Shown piece by piece: positions 23,331 through 37,075 of a stretch of 64,000 nt of DNA (the stretch's first letter is position 1; each line of letters begins with the position of its first letter). Position numbers and translations under genes: made by a program. The DNA lies in the NCBI GenBank assembly GCA_034440615.1, contig JAOTOM010005151.1, forward strand, positions 1,099,501-1,163,500, read 5' to 3'. The DNA is from Ashinkailepas kermadecensis (taxonomy: Eukaryota > Arthropoda > Thecostraca > Neolepadidae). The notes beneath the pieces are model-generated. The model was not told the origin of the DNA. It was given only the letters and a program-made list of their open reading frames with translations, and ran no database searches.

Positions 23331-25941
23331 CAGGGTCTGAATTCGTGCATATGTTATCACTGAGATGACGTTCAATACATTGTTGTCGCTCCCTCACGCT
23401 TCCTCTTTTATACATCTGTCAGAGGATAATTCGTTCTCTGACTTCCTGGGTGGAGCTGTGTCAGCAACCACAACAATCGATGAAATACTCAGGTTGAAGG
23501 CTGCCGCCAGTCGTATGTGCTAAGCGTGTACTTGTGGTGGGTGCCGCACATACGAGTGCATGTTTTATGTGGCGATGTGGCGTGCTGGCGGAGGCGGTAG
23601 CGATTGTCGCACCGTGTCGGTGGTCAAGAGTTTCATTGGTTGAAGCAGTTGCTGCGAGAGACACCTCGACTCAAGTCAAACTTGGTCTTGTTGCGCCCAC
23701 CGCAAATTGCCAATGTTATAAGTGTGCCATGATGTGTTAAATACATAAACAAACACACCAACAAACGTCAATATTTGGCGTGGCAAATTTACACACATGC
23801 CCTCTTTTCATAATTGAATCATCTAGTGAATATATGATATATCGAATTCTCATTATTTCGTTGCAAAAATATGAGAAGACGTGGTTCAACGGATAATTTG
23901 ATGCATCATCGCCAGCATTTTGCAAACAACTATCTTTACTCATTGTGAACAAAACGAAAAGTTTGCAGTTGCTATATTTTTTTGTTTTGTTTTATAAAGT
24001 TTTGTTTTAATACCTCCAACAATTAATAGGTAGGCCGAAGTGCCTTTCCTTAACCATGTGAACTCACTACGTTATTATTCCTTTAGGCATATACAAGTGG
24101 TGGGATGCAAATTAAGCCAGGTCACACCATTCCCCGCTGTTTTTTTATAGTATATTTTGTAAGGAAGGCTCGCCACCAGAATTAGTAAAGTGTACATTCC
24201 GACACCCAAGCCAACACAATCTTTAGAGTTGCAGGGTGGGTATTGGTTTGATGCTTCAATTTATGAGCTGAAATAATGACATGAGCTGGCGGAATTACAT
24301 GCGATCGAAGTTTATGCACCTCCTAGTATGTACCTACTTTGCAGCTTTATTTGTGGATCGTTATGCTCTCGGTGCCTTCTAATTATACGTTTAATTCGGT
24401 GACGTTAGGATTTATTACGAACAACCTGGTTTGGCCTCTGAACAATGACCGGCACCTCAGATTAGGTATCAATATATTTACGTATAACTTAATATAAAAA
24501 CAAGTTTATATGTCGTGATTATGTCCACATTGAACCAATCACAAAATAGCACAAACGTCATTACATCCCCCAACAGATGAGTTCAATCCGTTTTCGAACA
24601 TTGGTGGCATGGGCCACTGGGCAACATCAGCTTGTGTGATACATGAAACCTGGAAGTAATATCTCTCGGCGGTAATAATATAAGTTCATACTTTTCACAT
24701 GACCAACAATTTGAACGTTCAGAAGTGGCAGTCCAACATTTGTCAACAAGTGTTAGGCTACTAATATTTGATTAATTGCGCACTTGACTTTGTCCATACT
24801 GGCAACATTTTCCTTTCTTGTGTATCATCAGTCCAGAAAAACTTCGTTCATTTAGTAAAAGTTGTTCTCGCTTCGCTTTACAATTTATCATGGATGTTAA
24901 TTAAGATGTGGGATAGCTGTGCTTGCCGCACAAACTTACCATGTGGCTAATAAGAGTCAAAATGTTACGTTTTCATCGCCACGTTACACTGTTCACCTCG
25001 AGTGCCCATACGCGCTTGGTCTAGGTCCTGGCTCCTTTATTCGTGCATAGCACACAATTTCAGCAATTGGCACACAACTTCCCTTCGATCGGCCGCAGAG
25101 TTAAAAAATGTGGGTCGGGCCTCATCGCAGTCATACTAAGCGCCCTACATTTCAGCACCTCCTGGTATAGTGAAGGTCGTATATTTTCTTTACACGTAAT
25201 GTCTAAAACCCAGGAGCATCTAAGAGCCATTCTTCGTTGTATTAAACGCCCTACATTTCCATCAATTTGCTTCATTTGATTAAAATATATTTAACCTAGC
25301 TCAACGTAATTTGTGGAAAAAGTTTGTCTTCTTGGCTATCCCTTCACCAAACATCGTCAGGATTGGCTGAATGAATTTCGAGATAGAGCAGCAGACAACA
25401 TCCGAACACCGGCGTGCGTAAGAACTAGAGGTCCACGAGTGATCGTGCTTCTTTATCTATAACATACAACTGAAAAACATCACCTGTATCCTACATGAGA
25501 ACATAAGCATCCCTTTGGTGTGGGCTTAAGACTCTTTGTATTTAATGTTCCCAACTTCCATGACAGGGATATATTGAAAAGTGTTTTCCACAATGGTATA
25601 TATTTCGCCAGCACTCCAACCAATATGCTACCCCTTTGACAATGAGAGTTGGTGCAATTTAAATTCCTTTAGCATTACACAATCTGGGATTCCGAAAGAA
25701 TAACAGCGATACTCCCAATAGATATATAGATGCGCTGAGGTGGAAACTAGGTCTCACGCATTTAGGAATTCCTAGCGATAAACTCAATATCGCGTATATA
25801 TATATGCAAAATTATGGCGCTGCATGGGCGTACATGACTTAAGATTGTCTCTGTCTCCACTCGCCAGTTTCGATCGTACGTCGTGCGTCTGCTACCGGGT
25901 GAGATAGATAACTGGCGTTAATCATCTGTTCTGCTTTTCAG

Positions 25942-26118
25942 ACGGAATCGTGTCATATTCGATGCGACAGGGCGACCTATACTCGCAAGAGATCAGCTTC
26001 CGTGACGTTTCATTTGACGGCGAGTTGCGCCGCGGCTTCCTGTCACGTGGTCTTGGTCAACTTACAGATGGCTACGTTGGAGTGGACAATTTCCTGGCAG
26101 ATATTGGTCAGGGAAAAG
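25942..26118 (+). CDS. Ddr: DDR exon 4: start of DS-like domain
   Basis: The first two bases complete an Asp codon, then the exon reads GIVSYSMRQGDLY, then ISFRDVSFDGELRRGFLSRG, then LGQLTDGYVGVDNFLADIGQ-GKG. (D)G-x-x-SY, D-x-x-(Y/F)DG and GGLGQLxDGxxGxDxF are the landmark motifs of the second (DS-like) domain of DDRs. The acceptor is TTTTCAG at 25941 and the donor AAAAG|GTAGGT at 26119 (phase 1). The next exon completes Gly and continues GYEWVGW, typical of the family. No repeat flanks this exon. Confidence 0.95.
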
Positions 26119-26924
26119 GTAGGTGTTCGCGAGCACCAGGTGGCAATCATAACCATGTGCATTGAGTGCAATGATGCTATGCTATGCAAGGTACATCAAA
26201 TAAATTATGGCTTTAGCAATTTTATACATTGTATATGCCATTGAAAAGTGCAACACATTCTATTATTGTGTAAGCACTTCAAAATTGTTCCACATTTCAT
26301 TATAATAATATTCATCTGTAGAAATGCCCACATATATGGACATAACTCCATATGTGGGCATTCCCAGAGAAACTCCACATATGGTATGGTGTGGAGTTTA
26401 TCGAACATTTGATTGGCCGTATGTAGATCGTAAATGTGCTTTGGAGCACTATCCTTCGCATGCTATGTCGAATTTGCTTCCATTTTCGGTGAGATACTGG
26501 TTTCTCCAAAGATACTCTCCCTCTCTCGAAGCACGCTTGGCATTCGAGTCGGTTTCACCTCGACGAATTTTAAGATGTATTCCCGCACAGATTGCACATT
26601 TGACTTGCAATGAAGCCAGAATTGGATTACCGGGTCGCTTTGAAAGAAATATGCCTAGCGTGTGGGCTTCTAAATAGATCCACTGTTGGAAAAGTCGCGG
26701 CTTCATCAATTCCAAGACACAAATAACCATCGCCCAACAATTCATCCCCGGTAGGCTGATTTTCCCGAATCTGGACATGTGTGCGGATGCTGCGGAGGAA
26801 TAAAAAGCGTTTCAAAGTGACGGACCAGAGGGCTTCCGCGAACTTCAATTTCAGTTCGGCGGTGAAACAGCTTAATGGATTATTTGCCAGTGCCGCAGCT
26901 CAACTATGTTTACCCTGGTTTCAG
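26119..26924 (+). other. Ddr: Intron 4
   Basis: An 806-bp intron ending in CCTGGTTTCAG. It contains the hairpin at 26321-26364, followed by a smaller inverted pair (CTCCACATATGG / GGTGTGGAG, 26374-26397). The remainder (26400-26900) shows nothing supported. Confidence 0.9.
26321..26364. repeat. Imperfect hairpin
   Basis: GAAATGCCCACATATATGG and CCATATGTGGGCATTCC form a stem of about 17 bp around an 8-base loop. It is possibly the end of a decayed foldback element. Confidence 0.8.
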
Positions 26925-27058
26925 GCTACGAATGGGTGGGCTGGACGAACAACGCGTCGCAGCAGTACCCGATCGAGATTACATTTGAGTTTGATACTAT
27001 TCGGAATTTCTCACGGCTTTCACTCCATACAAATGTTCACTACAGCCATGGAATACAG
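26925..27058 (+). CDS. Ddr: DDR exon 5: middle of DS-like domain
   Basis: After the shared Gly codon it reads YEWVGWTNNASQQYPIEIT, then FEFDTIRNFSRLSLHTNVHY, then SHGIQ. The GYxxVGWxN, EhxFEFDxxRxFxxhxxHxNN pattern is diagnostic for the DDR DS-like domain, and this copy is closest to the wording I associate with insect DDRs. NNAS and RNFS hold N-x-S/T sequons. The acceptor is GGTTTCAG at 26924 and the donor CAG|GTGAGG at 27059, phase 0, joining exon 6 as GIQ-IFSLVRVFFSDGG. Confidence 0.95.
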
Positions 27059-27124
27059 GTGAGGGCATGGTTTATCGAGGAGCGGTGTATTTACCTAGGT
27101 ATATAAACATATGCATAAGCACGT

Positions 27125-27362
27125 CAGAGGCGATTCGGGAATTTTAATAGGTGGGGGACTCATCTTAAGCGGTGCCATTTCCTCGAAGGGGCACCATTGC
27201 GGTAGTCCCTGGAGGTGCGCCTTTGGCTGAAAGTTGATTGAGCAGGGGGTGGGGGTGGGAGTTACACTCAAGCCTTCCCCGGTCAGGGGGACGCCACCTA
27301 GGATGCCACGCCATGGGGTTGGGGGCAAATTCCCCAGTGCTCCCACCCTGTATCCGCTCCTG
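27125..27362. mobile_element. hAT-like MITE, 238 bp
   Basis: The left terminus is CAGAGGCGATTCGGG; the right terminus, in reverse, is CAGGAGCGGATACAGGG. This is the CAGxGGCGxATxCxGG pattern common in hAT-type MITEs. The flanking 8-mers AAGCACGT (27117-27124) and ACACACGT (27363-27370) agree at six of eight positions, fitting an aged 8-bp target duplication. The interior is G-rich on the plus strand with no coding capacity. 15635-15869 appears to be another member of the group. Confidence 0.7.
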
Positions 27363-28485
27363 ACACACGTATGTATTTATGGATGTAAAGGTGCATGTGA
27401 GTGATAACGTTTATGTCTGTAATTTATGGCAAGACACGATCAGCAAAGTTGGCTGGAAGAGGTGTTGGACATGTAAACTACTGAGCCAGGACTCGGCAAA
27501 CTGGGGTCACTGAAATACCGGCATGCAGGCTGACAGTGTCAATAGCAAATTAATGAAATTGCCTCACTGATGGCACAAAACCACAACATTAATCACCGGG
27601 TCCTGGTGGCTGTCAGTAATTAAGGTTGGCGGCTATTGTCACGCCGCAAACCAAATAAGCGTGCGAGCATGAAGGGGCTGGGCAAGGGGTGACGACAATC
27701 CCAAGCCGTGTTTTAACGGAAAATCGAATTCGGCTACCTATCACGTGACCACCTCCTTTCGAGTCAAGTGAGCCCATGTCAACTGGTTGTGTCACCCTCC
27801 CTTCGGCTTGCTTCCATCGTATCTTTTCCTATCCAGTGTTTATGCACGTTGGCAACGGCGGAAACTCTTCCGGGGGCTAATGGCAGCTGTTTGTCTTCCG
27901 TGGTCATAGCTGTCAACTGTTTCTTTTTTGTCGTCTGGTCGAAAATAGTAGAAACAGTGGCATCGTTTGTCCACTGATTCCAACTTCTGCCTGAGAAAGC
28001 ATAACTCCCCAAGTTCCTCTTCTCTGTCCGATATGCTTACATCGCCTTGTTCGTGATTCTCTCCTGGAATGCTGAATGGGTACAGATTTCTGGTACAGAT
28101 TCTTTACGTAAGCTTAGGTAACATAAAAACACGCGCGCCAGCGTGCAGCACGGTAGCGGGAGAAACATGGATTTAATCATCCGTACGGATTTCGACTTGG
28201 ATTGAAATTGGACCGGAATAAATATGAATTTGACAAACTTTCCGATTTGGCTTGGCCTTAGGACTGATCCCGAATATATATGCTGCTTTGCTTGATGTAG
28301 CAAATCAGTTTTTACGAATTGGACTCGGATTATCGTTCTGGTTGTAGATTAATTTGGATGGGATGTGGATTCACCTTCATGGATCCGGACCGGACTGGAT
28401 CAAGTAATTCCAATCCATGTTATGCTCTACCAGACTGTCGGTACTTAGTGGTACCGAAGTTACTACTAAGATTTAGGTACTTAGT

Positions 28486-28516
28486 TACTTAGTAGTACCG
28501 AAGGTACTACTAAGTA
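28486..28516. repeat. Near-perfect palindrome
   Basis: CTTAGTAGTACC and GGTACTACTAAG flank a GAA loop, extended by two more pairs outside. Partial repeats of TTAGT-GGTACCGAAG-TACTACTAAG lie just upstream (28440-28472), so the palindrome seems to have grown by duplication. Confidence 0.88.
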
Positions 28517-28654
28517 CTTCAGTAGGCAGTGCTTCGGGCCGTCGGTGGCCGCCGCAGCGTACAGCGATCTCTCAGGGCCCCACACGCCGTCAACCTCTCG
28601 CCGACCACTCGGTGTCACTGACGGCCATTTGAGCGGCTCAGAGTGCCGTGGGCG

Positions 28655-29096
28655 AGCCACCCACACCTGCAACGACCTGACTGGCGCCATGTCGACCACA
28701 CGGCCACTTGGGCTGACTGCGACAGTCGTTCTGGCGGCGTGTCGGGCCCGGAGTGGTCGGTGTGGAGGCGGCGCGGCCAGCACGGCGTCTCCGCCACGTG
28801 ACACAGAGCTACATCTCTGACCTGACTGGCGCCATTTCGACCACACGGCCACTTGGGCTGACTGGCGGCGTGTCGGGCCCGGAGTGGTCGGTGTGGAGGC
28901 GGCGCGGCCCGCACGGCGTCTCCGCCACGTGACACAGAGCTACATCTCTGACCTGACTGGCGCCATGTCGACCACACGGCCACTTGGGCTGACTGCGACA
29001 GTCGTTCTGGCGGCGTGTCGGCCCGGAGTGGTCGGTGTGGAGGCGGCGCGGCCAGCACGGCGTCTCCGCCATGTGACACAGAGCTACATCTCTGAA
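28655..29096. repeat. Minisatellite of 131-144 bp, 3 copies
   Basis: Copies start at about 28675, 28819 and 28950 with CTGACCTGACTGGCGCCATG and end with GGCGTCTCCGCCACGTGACA. The second copy lacks about 13 bases near CGACAGTCGTTCT. GC-rich; frames are open in both directions but with no recognisable protein. Confidence 0.9.
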
Positions 29097-30126
29097 TGCC
29101 AGTCGACACGTGGCGGACGGACACGTGGCGATAGCTGCGGTTGCGAACTTGGAATGGACAGGCGAGTGGGGTTGGTGCGATAGACGCATCACGGTGAGCC
29201 TGTGTGTGATGTCGTGCTTTGTGCAGCCGACCAGATGGGCCAGCTGGCAGAGCGTTAAGCTTCATCAATCTCTTCTGTGTTGGTGAGATAGGGTTCAGTC
29301 ACTACATATTCTCATATGTATCCCCGGGTGGGAGGGTCAGATGGTAGCTGGCTCGATACAACTGACAAGCGACAGCGATGTTTTATGGTAACTGACTGCT
29401 GAACGTGCTCACATAGGTCAGTGATCCCTCCAGGGTCATGTGAGGACAATCCCTTGGCACTTGAACTTGGTGACTTGGGGAAGCACCCATAATGCCCAAC
29501 TGTGAGCTCAGTACCTTGAACCGACCCAAGCTGTTGTCAATGAGTCCAGACGTTGGCATGTGATCCGTCAATATACACGAGACCATGCAGAATACACCGG
29601 TACGATATTCGAGTGGACATCCCTTCCAGTTGGCTATGCGTTGTACTTAAATTTGGAATTTCTTCATTCCTATTTATAACAACAAGTCTTGGCCCTACCT
29701 GGGAAGCCAACCAATGGTCGATAGCAACACAAGAATACGGCGCAATGGCGGATCCTGTCACAAGTAATACATGTGCCTTGGCTTCGTTTCGCTGGCACGT
29801 TCACTTTTGAATGCTAGGTATCGCATCAACTCCCTTCTCCTGCATTGGGGAAGCTTGGCGAAGAGTATTTAAAATAACGTTAACTTGTGCTGACAAATAT
29901 GTCTTACTCTTCCGATCACCCTCGAGTTGTGCAGTCACTCAGTTCAGTGTTAGTTAATTATCTGACTGTGACATTACTTATCGTCAGCTCCAAGAATTTA
30001 TCCTTTCTTATAAATTATTACGTCACTTATGTCATTACAACGCAACAACAATCCGTTGAGAGTAAGCAAAGCCATTCTGTGGACTCCACCGGTTGGCATG
30101 TTGCCATGATGGTGGTTGCAGGCTTC

Positions 30127-30780
<654 letters not shown>

Positions 30781-30942
30781 GAAGGGGAATGGGCGGAAGG
30801 GCTGTTTGGTCCATTCTTTCCGTGCAACGCCAAAGTCCAATGGTAAACTTAACGAAATTTGGAGGGACTCTTTTCCCCGTACCATGCAGTATCGACGTCC
30901 ATGCATGCTGCTGCAATTCGACAAGACAGCGACCGAGTTTGC

Positions 30943-32115
30943 ATGGTCACCGGAATCCGATTTAAGAATCAATCCGGTGTACGCAAGTCATGTAAATAAC
31001 TGTGATCCAATTCCTGAACTTGGTCCTAATCCGAGAACTAAGCCGATAAATATTTGAGCTGAGCGGACGCAAACTGGCTTGCGACAGGCAGCATTCAGGA
31101 AAGAAGGATGTGTCGAACGGTGTGAATATGTTTTGCACAGTTGTTGAGTGCTTTCTTTTCAACGAGATTCATCAGCATTCGGAATGCCACTTTAGCTCTG
31201 CTCCTTTCAACCGAGTACATTCAATAATGGCAACGGATTTCCATTAATATTTTCTGTTGAGCATGTACTTCTGAGCACAGCCATGCACACCCATGAAGTA
31301 TTTTGATAGCGGTGACCGTGGCCGTGATCAATGTCAGCCTAAACAACTGGCGCTGCGCCCTTGTAAGCCATACAACCAAATGTGTTGTCCAATTGAACCA
31401 GACTTGATTAATTTCATGCAGTTATCAACTGAATGAGAATCAATTCACATCATGACTGGATCATTTCATGAAAATCGCCCGAATCCTTGTTGAATCAACA
31501 TGTATATTTTCTTTTGGTTGCAGTATCATGATTGTATCACATTATTCTCACTTCATAGATACTTGATCACGACTGAACCCAGATATTCTTGTGCCCTCTG
31601 AATTGAAGTCATGAATGAATCATCGAACCGAACAGTGATCTGGTTGAATGAGCGAACAATAATGCTGAATCAACACATCTGCTACCAGCCATCCCCTCCA
31701 AATCTACTGACCCACCAGTATCGAGCCCTGATACGTCGTCACTTCGTCGCACGTTCGTTGCCACAACAGCACGTACGTATGTACCGTCGACTCCGCCATC
31801 GGTCACCCGGCACTCCCGCCAGCATATTTGACATGGTGCGCGGCGATGACAATGTGTCATATGCGCCAAACATTTCCATAGCAAGGCGATCAGCTAATTC
31901 TGATTCAGGCTTCAGGCCTTGACTGATTTAGACTTATCCATGCAAGGGTCATGGGAACACTACAAATAACGCGGTTTACGTGATTGCGGCTGAACGTACT
32001 CCGGTACGGTTGCGATACGTATTGTCCATGGAAACACAACTGCGAACACGAATTAACATCGATAACGCTGAGTCCAATCCAACCGTCCTAATCACAAATG
32101 GCCATGGAAACGGGG
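30943..32115. repeat. Dispersed element, copy 2 of 2 (about 1.17 kb)
   Basis: Same orientation and order of blocks as 7949-9085, sharing among others GAATCAATCCGGTGTACGCA, GATAAATATTTGAGCTGAG, CACATCTGCTACCAGCCA and CCATGGAAACACAACTGC. Neither copy has a long conserved reading frame. A short open frame at 31611-31922 has no recognisable similarity. Confidence 0.85.
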
Positions 32116-32639
32116 GGAGGGGGGCAACGGTCATCATGCCTGGATTGTATTCGGCTATGCTACAGAGATACTGATTAAAATACTACTTACTGACAGACCA
32201 CATACACATTCAATAAATCACCACAGAAACATCCAGTCACAAACACTCATCGACAGGCCACAGAGGCACTCGATGGTAGACCACAAGGACTCTCAGTGGA
32301 AGACCATAGTCGCTCAGACAGACCACAAACACACTCATTGACACGTCAGATCACTCAGATCACTCACAGCTATAACAACAACACATCACCAGCCAGTTAC
32401 AGTATGGTATGTAGTTGGTGATTTCAAGAGCTAAAGTTGCTGAAGTGCTAAAGCTAGATCCTCGGTATCAAGAGGGTGCAGCCACTCCGGTCGCTTGACC
32501 CACAGGTCACCGACTACTGCCAACGTCACAGGTCACGTGACCTTCAGGGGCCGGGCACTGGATACGCTGTAGCCGATCAGGCGGCAAAGTGTATGTGAGG
32601 TCAAGCTAGCCCTCTCAGGCTGGTACTGAAGCATCGACA

Positions 32640-35195
32640 CGTCAGACTGATACGGTGTCATACTGATGTGCCTGAGACAAGCGGGCACCGCCGTCAATCA
32701 CAGAACCACGTCAGACTGTTACGGTGTCATACTGATGTGCCTGAGACAAGCGGGCACCGCCGTCAATCACAGAACCACGTCAGACTGATACGGTGTCATA
32801 CTGCCGTGCCACAGACAAGCTGGCACCGCCGTCAATCACAGAACCACGTCAGACTGATACGGTGTCATACTGCTGTGCCACAGACAAGCTGGCACCGCCG
32901 TCAATCACAGAACCACGTCAGACTGATACGGTGTCATACTGTTGTGCCTGAGACAAGCGGGCACCGCCATCAATCACAGAACCACGTCAGACTGATGCGG
33001 TGTCATACTGTTGTGCCTGAAACAAGCTGGCACCGCCGTCAATCACAGAACCACGTCAGACTGATGCGGTGTCATACTGTTGTGCCTGAGACAAGCTGGC
33101 ACCGCCGTCAATCACAGAGCCACGTCAGACTGATACGGTGTCATACTGATGTGCCTCAGACAAGCGGGCACCGCCATCAATCACAGAACCACGTCAGACT
33201 GATACGGTGTCATACTGTTGTCCCTGAGACACGCGGGCACCGCCGTCAATCACAGAACCAAGTCAGACTGATACGGTGTCATACTGTTGTGCCTGAGACA
33301 AGCTGGCACCGCCGTCAATCACAGAACCACGTCAGACTGATGCGGTGTCATACTGTTGTCCCTGAGACACGCGGGCACCGCCGTCAATCACAGAGCCACG
33401 TCAGACTGATACGGTGTCATACTGTTGTCCCTGAGACACGCGGGCACCGCCGTCAATCACAGAGCCACGTCAGACTGATACGGTGTCATACTGTTGTCCC
33501 TGAGACACGCGGGCACCGCCGTCAATCACAGAGCCACGTCAGACTGATACGGTGTCATACTGTTGTCCCTGAGACACGCGGGCACCGCCGTCAATCACAG
33601 AGCCACGTCAGACTGATACGGTGTCATACTGATGTGCCTCAGACAAGCGGGCACCGCCATCAATCACAGAACCACGTCAGACTGATACGGTGTCATACTG
33701 TTGTCCCTGAGACACGCGGGCACCGCCGTCAATCACAGAGCCACGTCAGACTGATACGGTGTCATACTGTTGTTCCTGAGACACGCGGGCACCGCCGTCA
33801 ATCACAGAACCACGTCAGACTGATACGGTGTCATACTGTTGTCCCTGAGACACGCGGGCACCGCCGTCAATCACAGAGCCACGTCAGACTGATACGGTGT
33901 CATACTGTTGTCCCTGAGACACGCGGGCACCGCCGTCAATCACAGAGCCACGTCAGACTGATACGGTGTCATACTGTTGTCCCTGAGACAAGCTGGCACC
34001 GCCGTCAATCACAGAACCACGTCAGACTGATACGGTGTCATACTGTTGTCCCTGAGACACGCGGGCACCGCCGTCAATCACAGAACCACGTCAGACTGAT
34101 ACGGTGTCATACTGTTGTCCCTGAGACACGCGGGCACCGCCGTCAATCACAGAGCCACGTCAGACTGATACGGTGTCATACTGTTGTCCCTGAGACACGC
34201 GGGCACCGCCGTCAATCACAGAGCCACGTCAGACTGATACGGTGTCATACTGTTGTCCCTGAGACACGCGGGCACCGCCGTCAATCACAGAGCCACGTCA
34301 GACTGATACGGTGTCATACTGATGTCCCTGAGACACGCGGGCACCGCCGTCAATCACAGAGCCACGTCAGACTGATACGGTGTCATACTGATGTGCCTCA
34401 GACAAGCGGGCACCGCCGTCAATCACAGAGCCACGTCAGACTGATACGGTGTCATACTGATGTGCTACTGGCACCGCCGTCAATCACAGAGCCACGTCAG
34501 ACTGATACGGTGTCTACTGATGTGCCTCAGACAAGCGGGCACCGCCGTCAATCACAGAACCACGTCAGACTGATACGGTGTCATACTGTTGTCCCTAAGA
34601 CACGCGGGCACCGCCGTCAATCACAGAACCACGTCAGACTGATACGGTGTCATACTGTTGTCCCTGAGACACGCGGGCACCGCCGTCAATCACAGAGCCA
34701 CGTCAGACTGATACGGTGTCATACTGTTGTCCCTGAGACACGCGGGCACCGCCGTCAATCACAGAGCCACGTCAGACTGATACGGTGTCATACTGTTGTC
34801 CCTGAGACACGCGGGCACCGCCGTCAATCACAGAGCCACGTCAGACTGATACGGTGTCATACTGATGTCCCTGAGACACGCGGGCACCGCCGTCAATCAC
34901 AGAGCCACGTCAGACTGATACGGTGTCATACTGATGTGCCTCAGACAAGCGGGCACCGCCGTCAATCACAGAGCCACGTCAGACTGATACGGTGTCATAC
35001 TGATGTGCCTCAGACAAGCTGGCACCGCCGTCAATCACAGAGCCACGTCAGACTGATACGGTATCATACTTATGTGCCTCAGACAAGCGGGCACCGCCGT
35101 CAATCACAGAGCCAAGTCAGACTGATACGGTGTCATACTGTTGTGCCTGAGACAAGCGGGCACCGCCGTCAATCACAGAGCCACGACAGGTGCAT
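32640..35195. repeat. 69-bp minisatellite, about 37 copies
   Basis: The unit carries CACGTCAGACTGATACGGTG, then TCATACTGTTGTCCCTGAGA, then CGCGGGCACCGCCGTCAATC. There are two main unit types, one with CCTGAGACACGCGGG and one with GCCT(C/G)AGACAAGC(G/T)GG, and they alternate in blocks. Because 69 is a multiple of three, one plus frame is open for 892 codons (32668-35346) and reads VPETRGHRRQSQSHVRLIRCHT over and over. Two compensating indels near 34455-34520 shift and restore that frame. It lies in intron 5, has no splice context tied to the gene, and is taken as non-coding. Confidence 0.93.
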
Positions 35196-36125
35196 TGTCA
35201 GTCGTGATTCAACACACTTGCGGTGCGAGAAGTACTTCCATGACAAGCATTGTGGAAATAGATGCAAATGCGCAAATGCCGTGCAAACGCGCTTCTACGG
35301 CCCATCAAAAGCAAGAGTCTTCATATCACAAGGCATGCCATTTTAAGACATTTTGCTGGGGTCTATCACATGTGTGCTATATTTGCGGTATCCTGATTGA
35401 GGTGAATATCTTCTCCGTCTCGGGCGCTCTGTGGTTATTCAATATTTGGTGTATGGAGGTGGATTCTCGGTGGCGCATTGGATGTGCTGTAGGTTCTAGA
35501 CTGCTTTACCGGAGATCGTCTTCCCGACACCGTACCGTGTGCGGCATCCATGCAATATGCATGCTTTGTCAAAGTGCCGATAACACACACAGATGCAAAT
35601 AATTCTGTCAGCTTAGTTACCTGTGAATGCGATGTATTTCGGTGTTGTCTGTGACGTTAAGCCACTTAGGCATTTCCAATATAGTCCTCAGTGCGTGCGC
35701 CACTGGGAAACACGTACAATTAGTGCCACAAAGCTGGCAAGCAAATGGTTCCTAAACAGAAACCATGATGTGCTAACTTCCATTTAATTCCATGGTATTT
35801 TTGATGGCCTCCCTCCTTTTACAGTTTTTTTTTCTACTGGAAATGTAGCGCAGGAGGCACCTTGCATATTTAACCCTTGCGGACAGATACTCACTCCACC
35901 CCCCCCCCCATTTCGAGGAGAGGGTCCTTAAAGACTCCCCATCTAACTTGCAAACTAAGCGTTGCCCGAACATGAACGGGGTAGCACCAGAAAGCCCTTG
36001 ATGAATAGGGTTCTAAATGGTATTACTGGTAATTTTGAAATAATTATGAAATAGAAAATGGCGGTTTTTGACAAAGGTAGATTTTAACAAAACCATCCCA
36101 TGTGCATATTAGGGTTATTTAGGTT

Positions 36126-36431
36126 TTACAACGCAACTTTGACACTTGGCCATAACACTAGAAATAAAATGATGCAAACAGCATCGAAAAAGGCATAGCC
36201 CACATTGCGCACTTTATCTTGACTTGACCTCAGGTCACTTGAAGGGGTCCAGTAGGTTGAATTTGGAACTTCGTCTGATGCTTCTGCATGCATACCAAGG
36301 TAAACGTTGGAATTAGCATTAAACAGTAAATGTTGGAAGAACATGCATAGTACAAAAATAGGTAAATTGGCCCAAAATGGACCAATATCGCCTGTGGCCT
36401 CATCTCGCTGCACTAACCGAAAACAAAAGCC

Positions 36432-36515
<84 letters not shown>

Positions 36516-36640
36516 AGACGCACTGCCAAATTGCACTCACGTAGCAAGTTTCGTTTCAATATCTCGTCATGTATACGAGTTATCGATCCTCAAATATGTT
36601 TGGAGGTGGTTCAATTTGACTTGAGCTAGGTCACTGACCT
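36126..36640. repeat. Repeat-like segment around a (TA)n tract
   Basis: A TA dinucleotide run (36436-36512) sits inside DNA bearing paired steroid-receptor-like half sites (TTGACCTCAGGTCACTTGA near 36225; GAGCTAGGTCACTGACC near 36625). Similar GACCTGAGGTCA palindromes occur at about 45713 and 46919. I take it as a decayed interspersed element; the family is unknown. Confidence 0.4.
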
Positions 36641-36966
36641 TACATTACCTGATATTGAACTTCTCAATTTCTCAATATTCTGAACAAGTTGAAAATATAT
36701 CTTGTTTGCACATCCAATCAAGTGGGTGTCGATTTTCCAATCCAGTGACTTTAATTTCTCTTGCTTACCACATGATCAGTGCGAAGGCAAGACTTAATGC
36801 ACCGCAGTACACAACACGTACTGGAAAGCGTATACCACCACAGTACATATACACCTCAAATAGCCTTTTTACGAGTCGTTCGTCGTACATCAGAGGCGAA
36901 AGGGGCTTTTAAAGAATGAAAGTGATCTCTGATCCAGACATTTACGGATAGTGGTCTTCACGACTG

Positions 36967-37075
36967 CAGATAATCTCGCTGGTATGGGTGTGCTTTCTGA
37001 TGCAGATATCGCTAATGAGAGTATTCTTCCCTGGTGCAGATATTCTCACTGGTGAGAGTGTTCTTTTCTGATGGC
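36967..37075 (+). repeat. About 35-bp tandem repeat of the exon-6 acceptor
   Basis: Three units open with CAG at 36967, 37003 and 37037: GCAGATAATCTCGCTGG, GCAGATATCGCTAATGAGAG and GCAGATATTCTCACTGGTGA, each followed by G(T/A)G-T-TTCT-TGATG. The third is the real acceptor and first exon codons. The first two look like decoy acceptors 70 and 34 bases upstream. Confidence 0.8.

Larger units (their letters stand above)
22531..25941 (+). other. Ddr: Intron 3
   Basis: A 3.4-kb intron. After the donor repeats comes a CpG-rich segment (about 22850-23330). From 23340 to 25925 the DNA is AT-rich with no repeat, gene or conserved frame that I can support. The acceptor is CTGCTTTTCAG. Confidence 0.88.

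Noticed and set aside
32640..35195. CRISPR-like array
   Set aside because: The repeats are contiguous with no unique spacers, in animal DNA; it is a minisatellite.
32668..35346. 892-codon open reading frame
   Set aside because: It is the read-through of a stop-free 69-bp tandem unit inside an intron; there is no start context, splice context or similarity.
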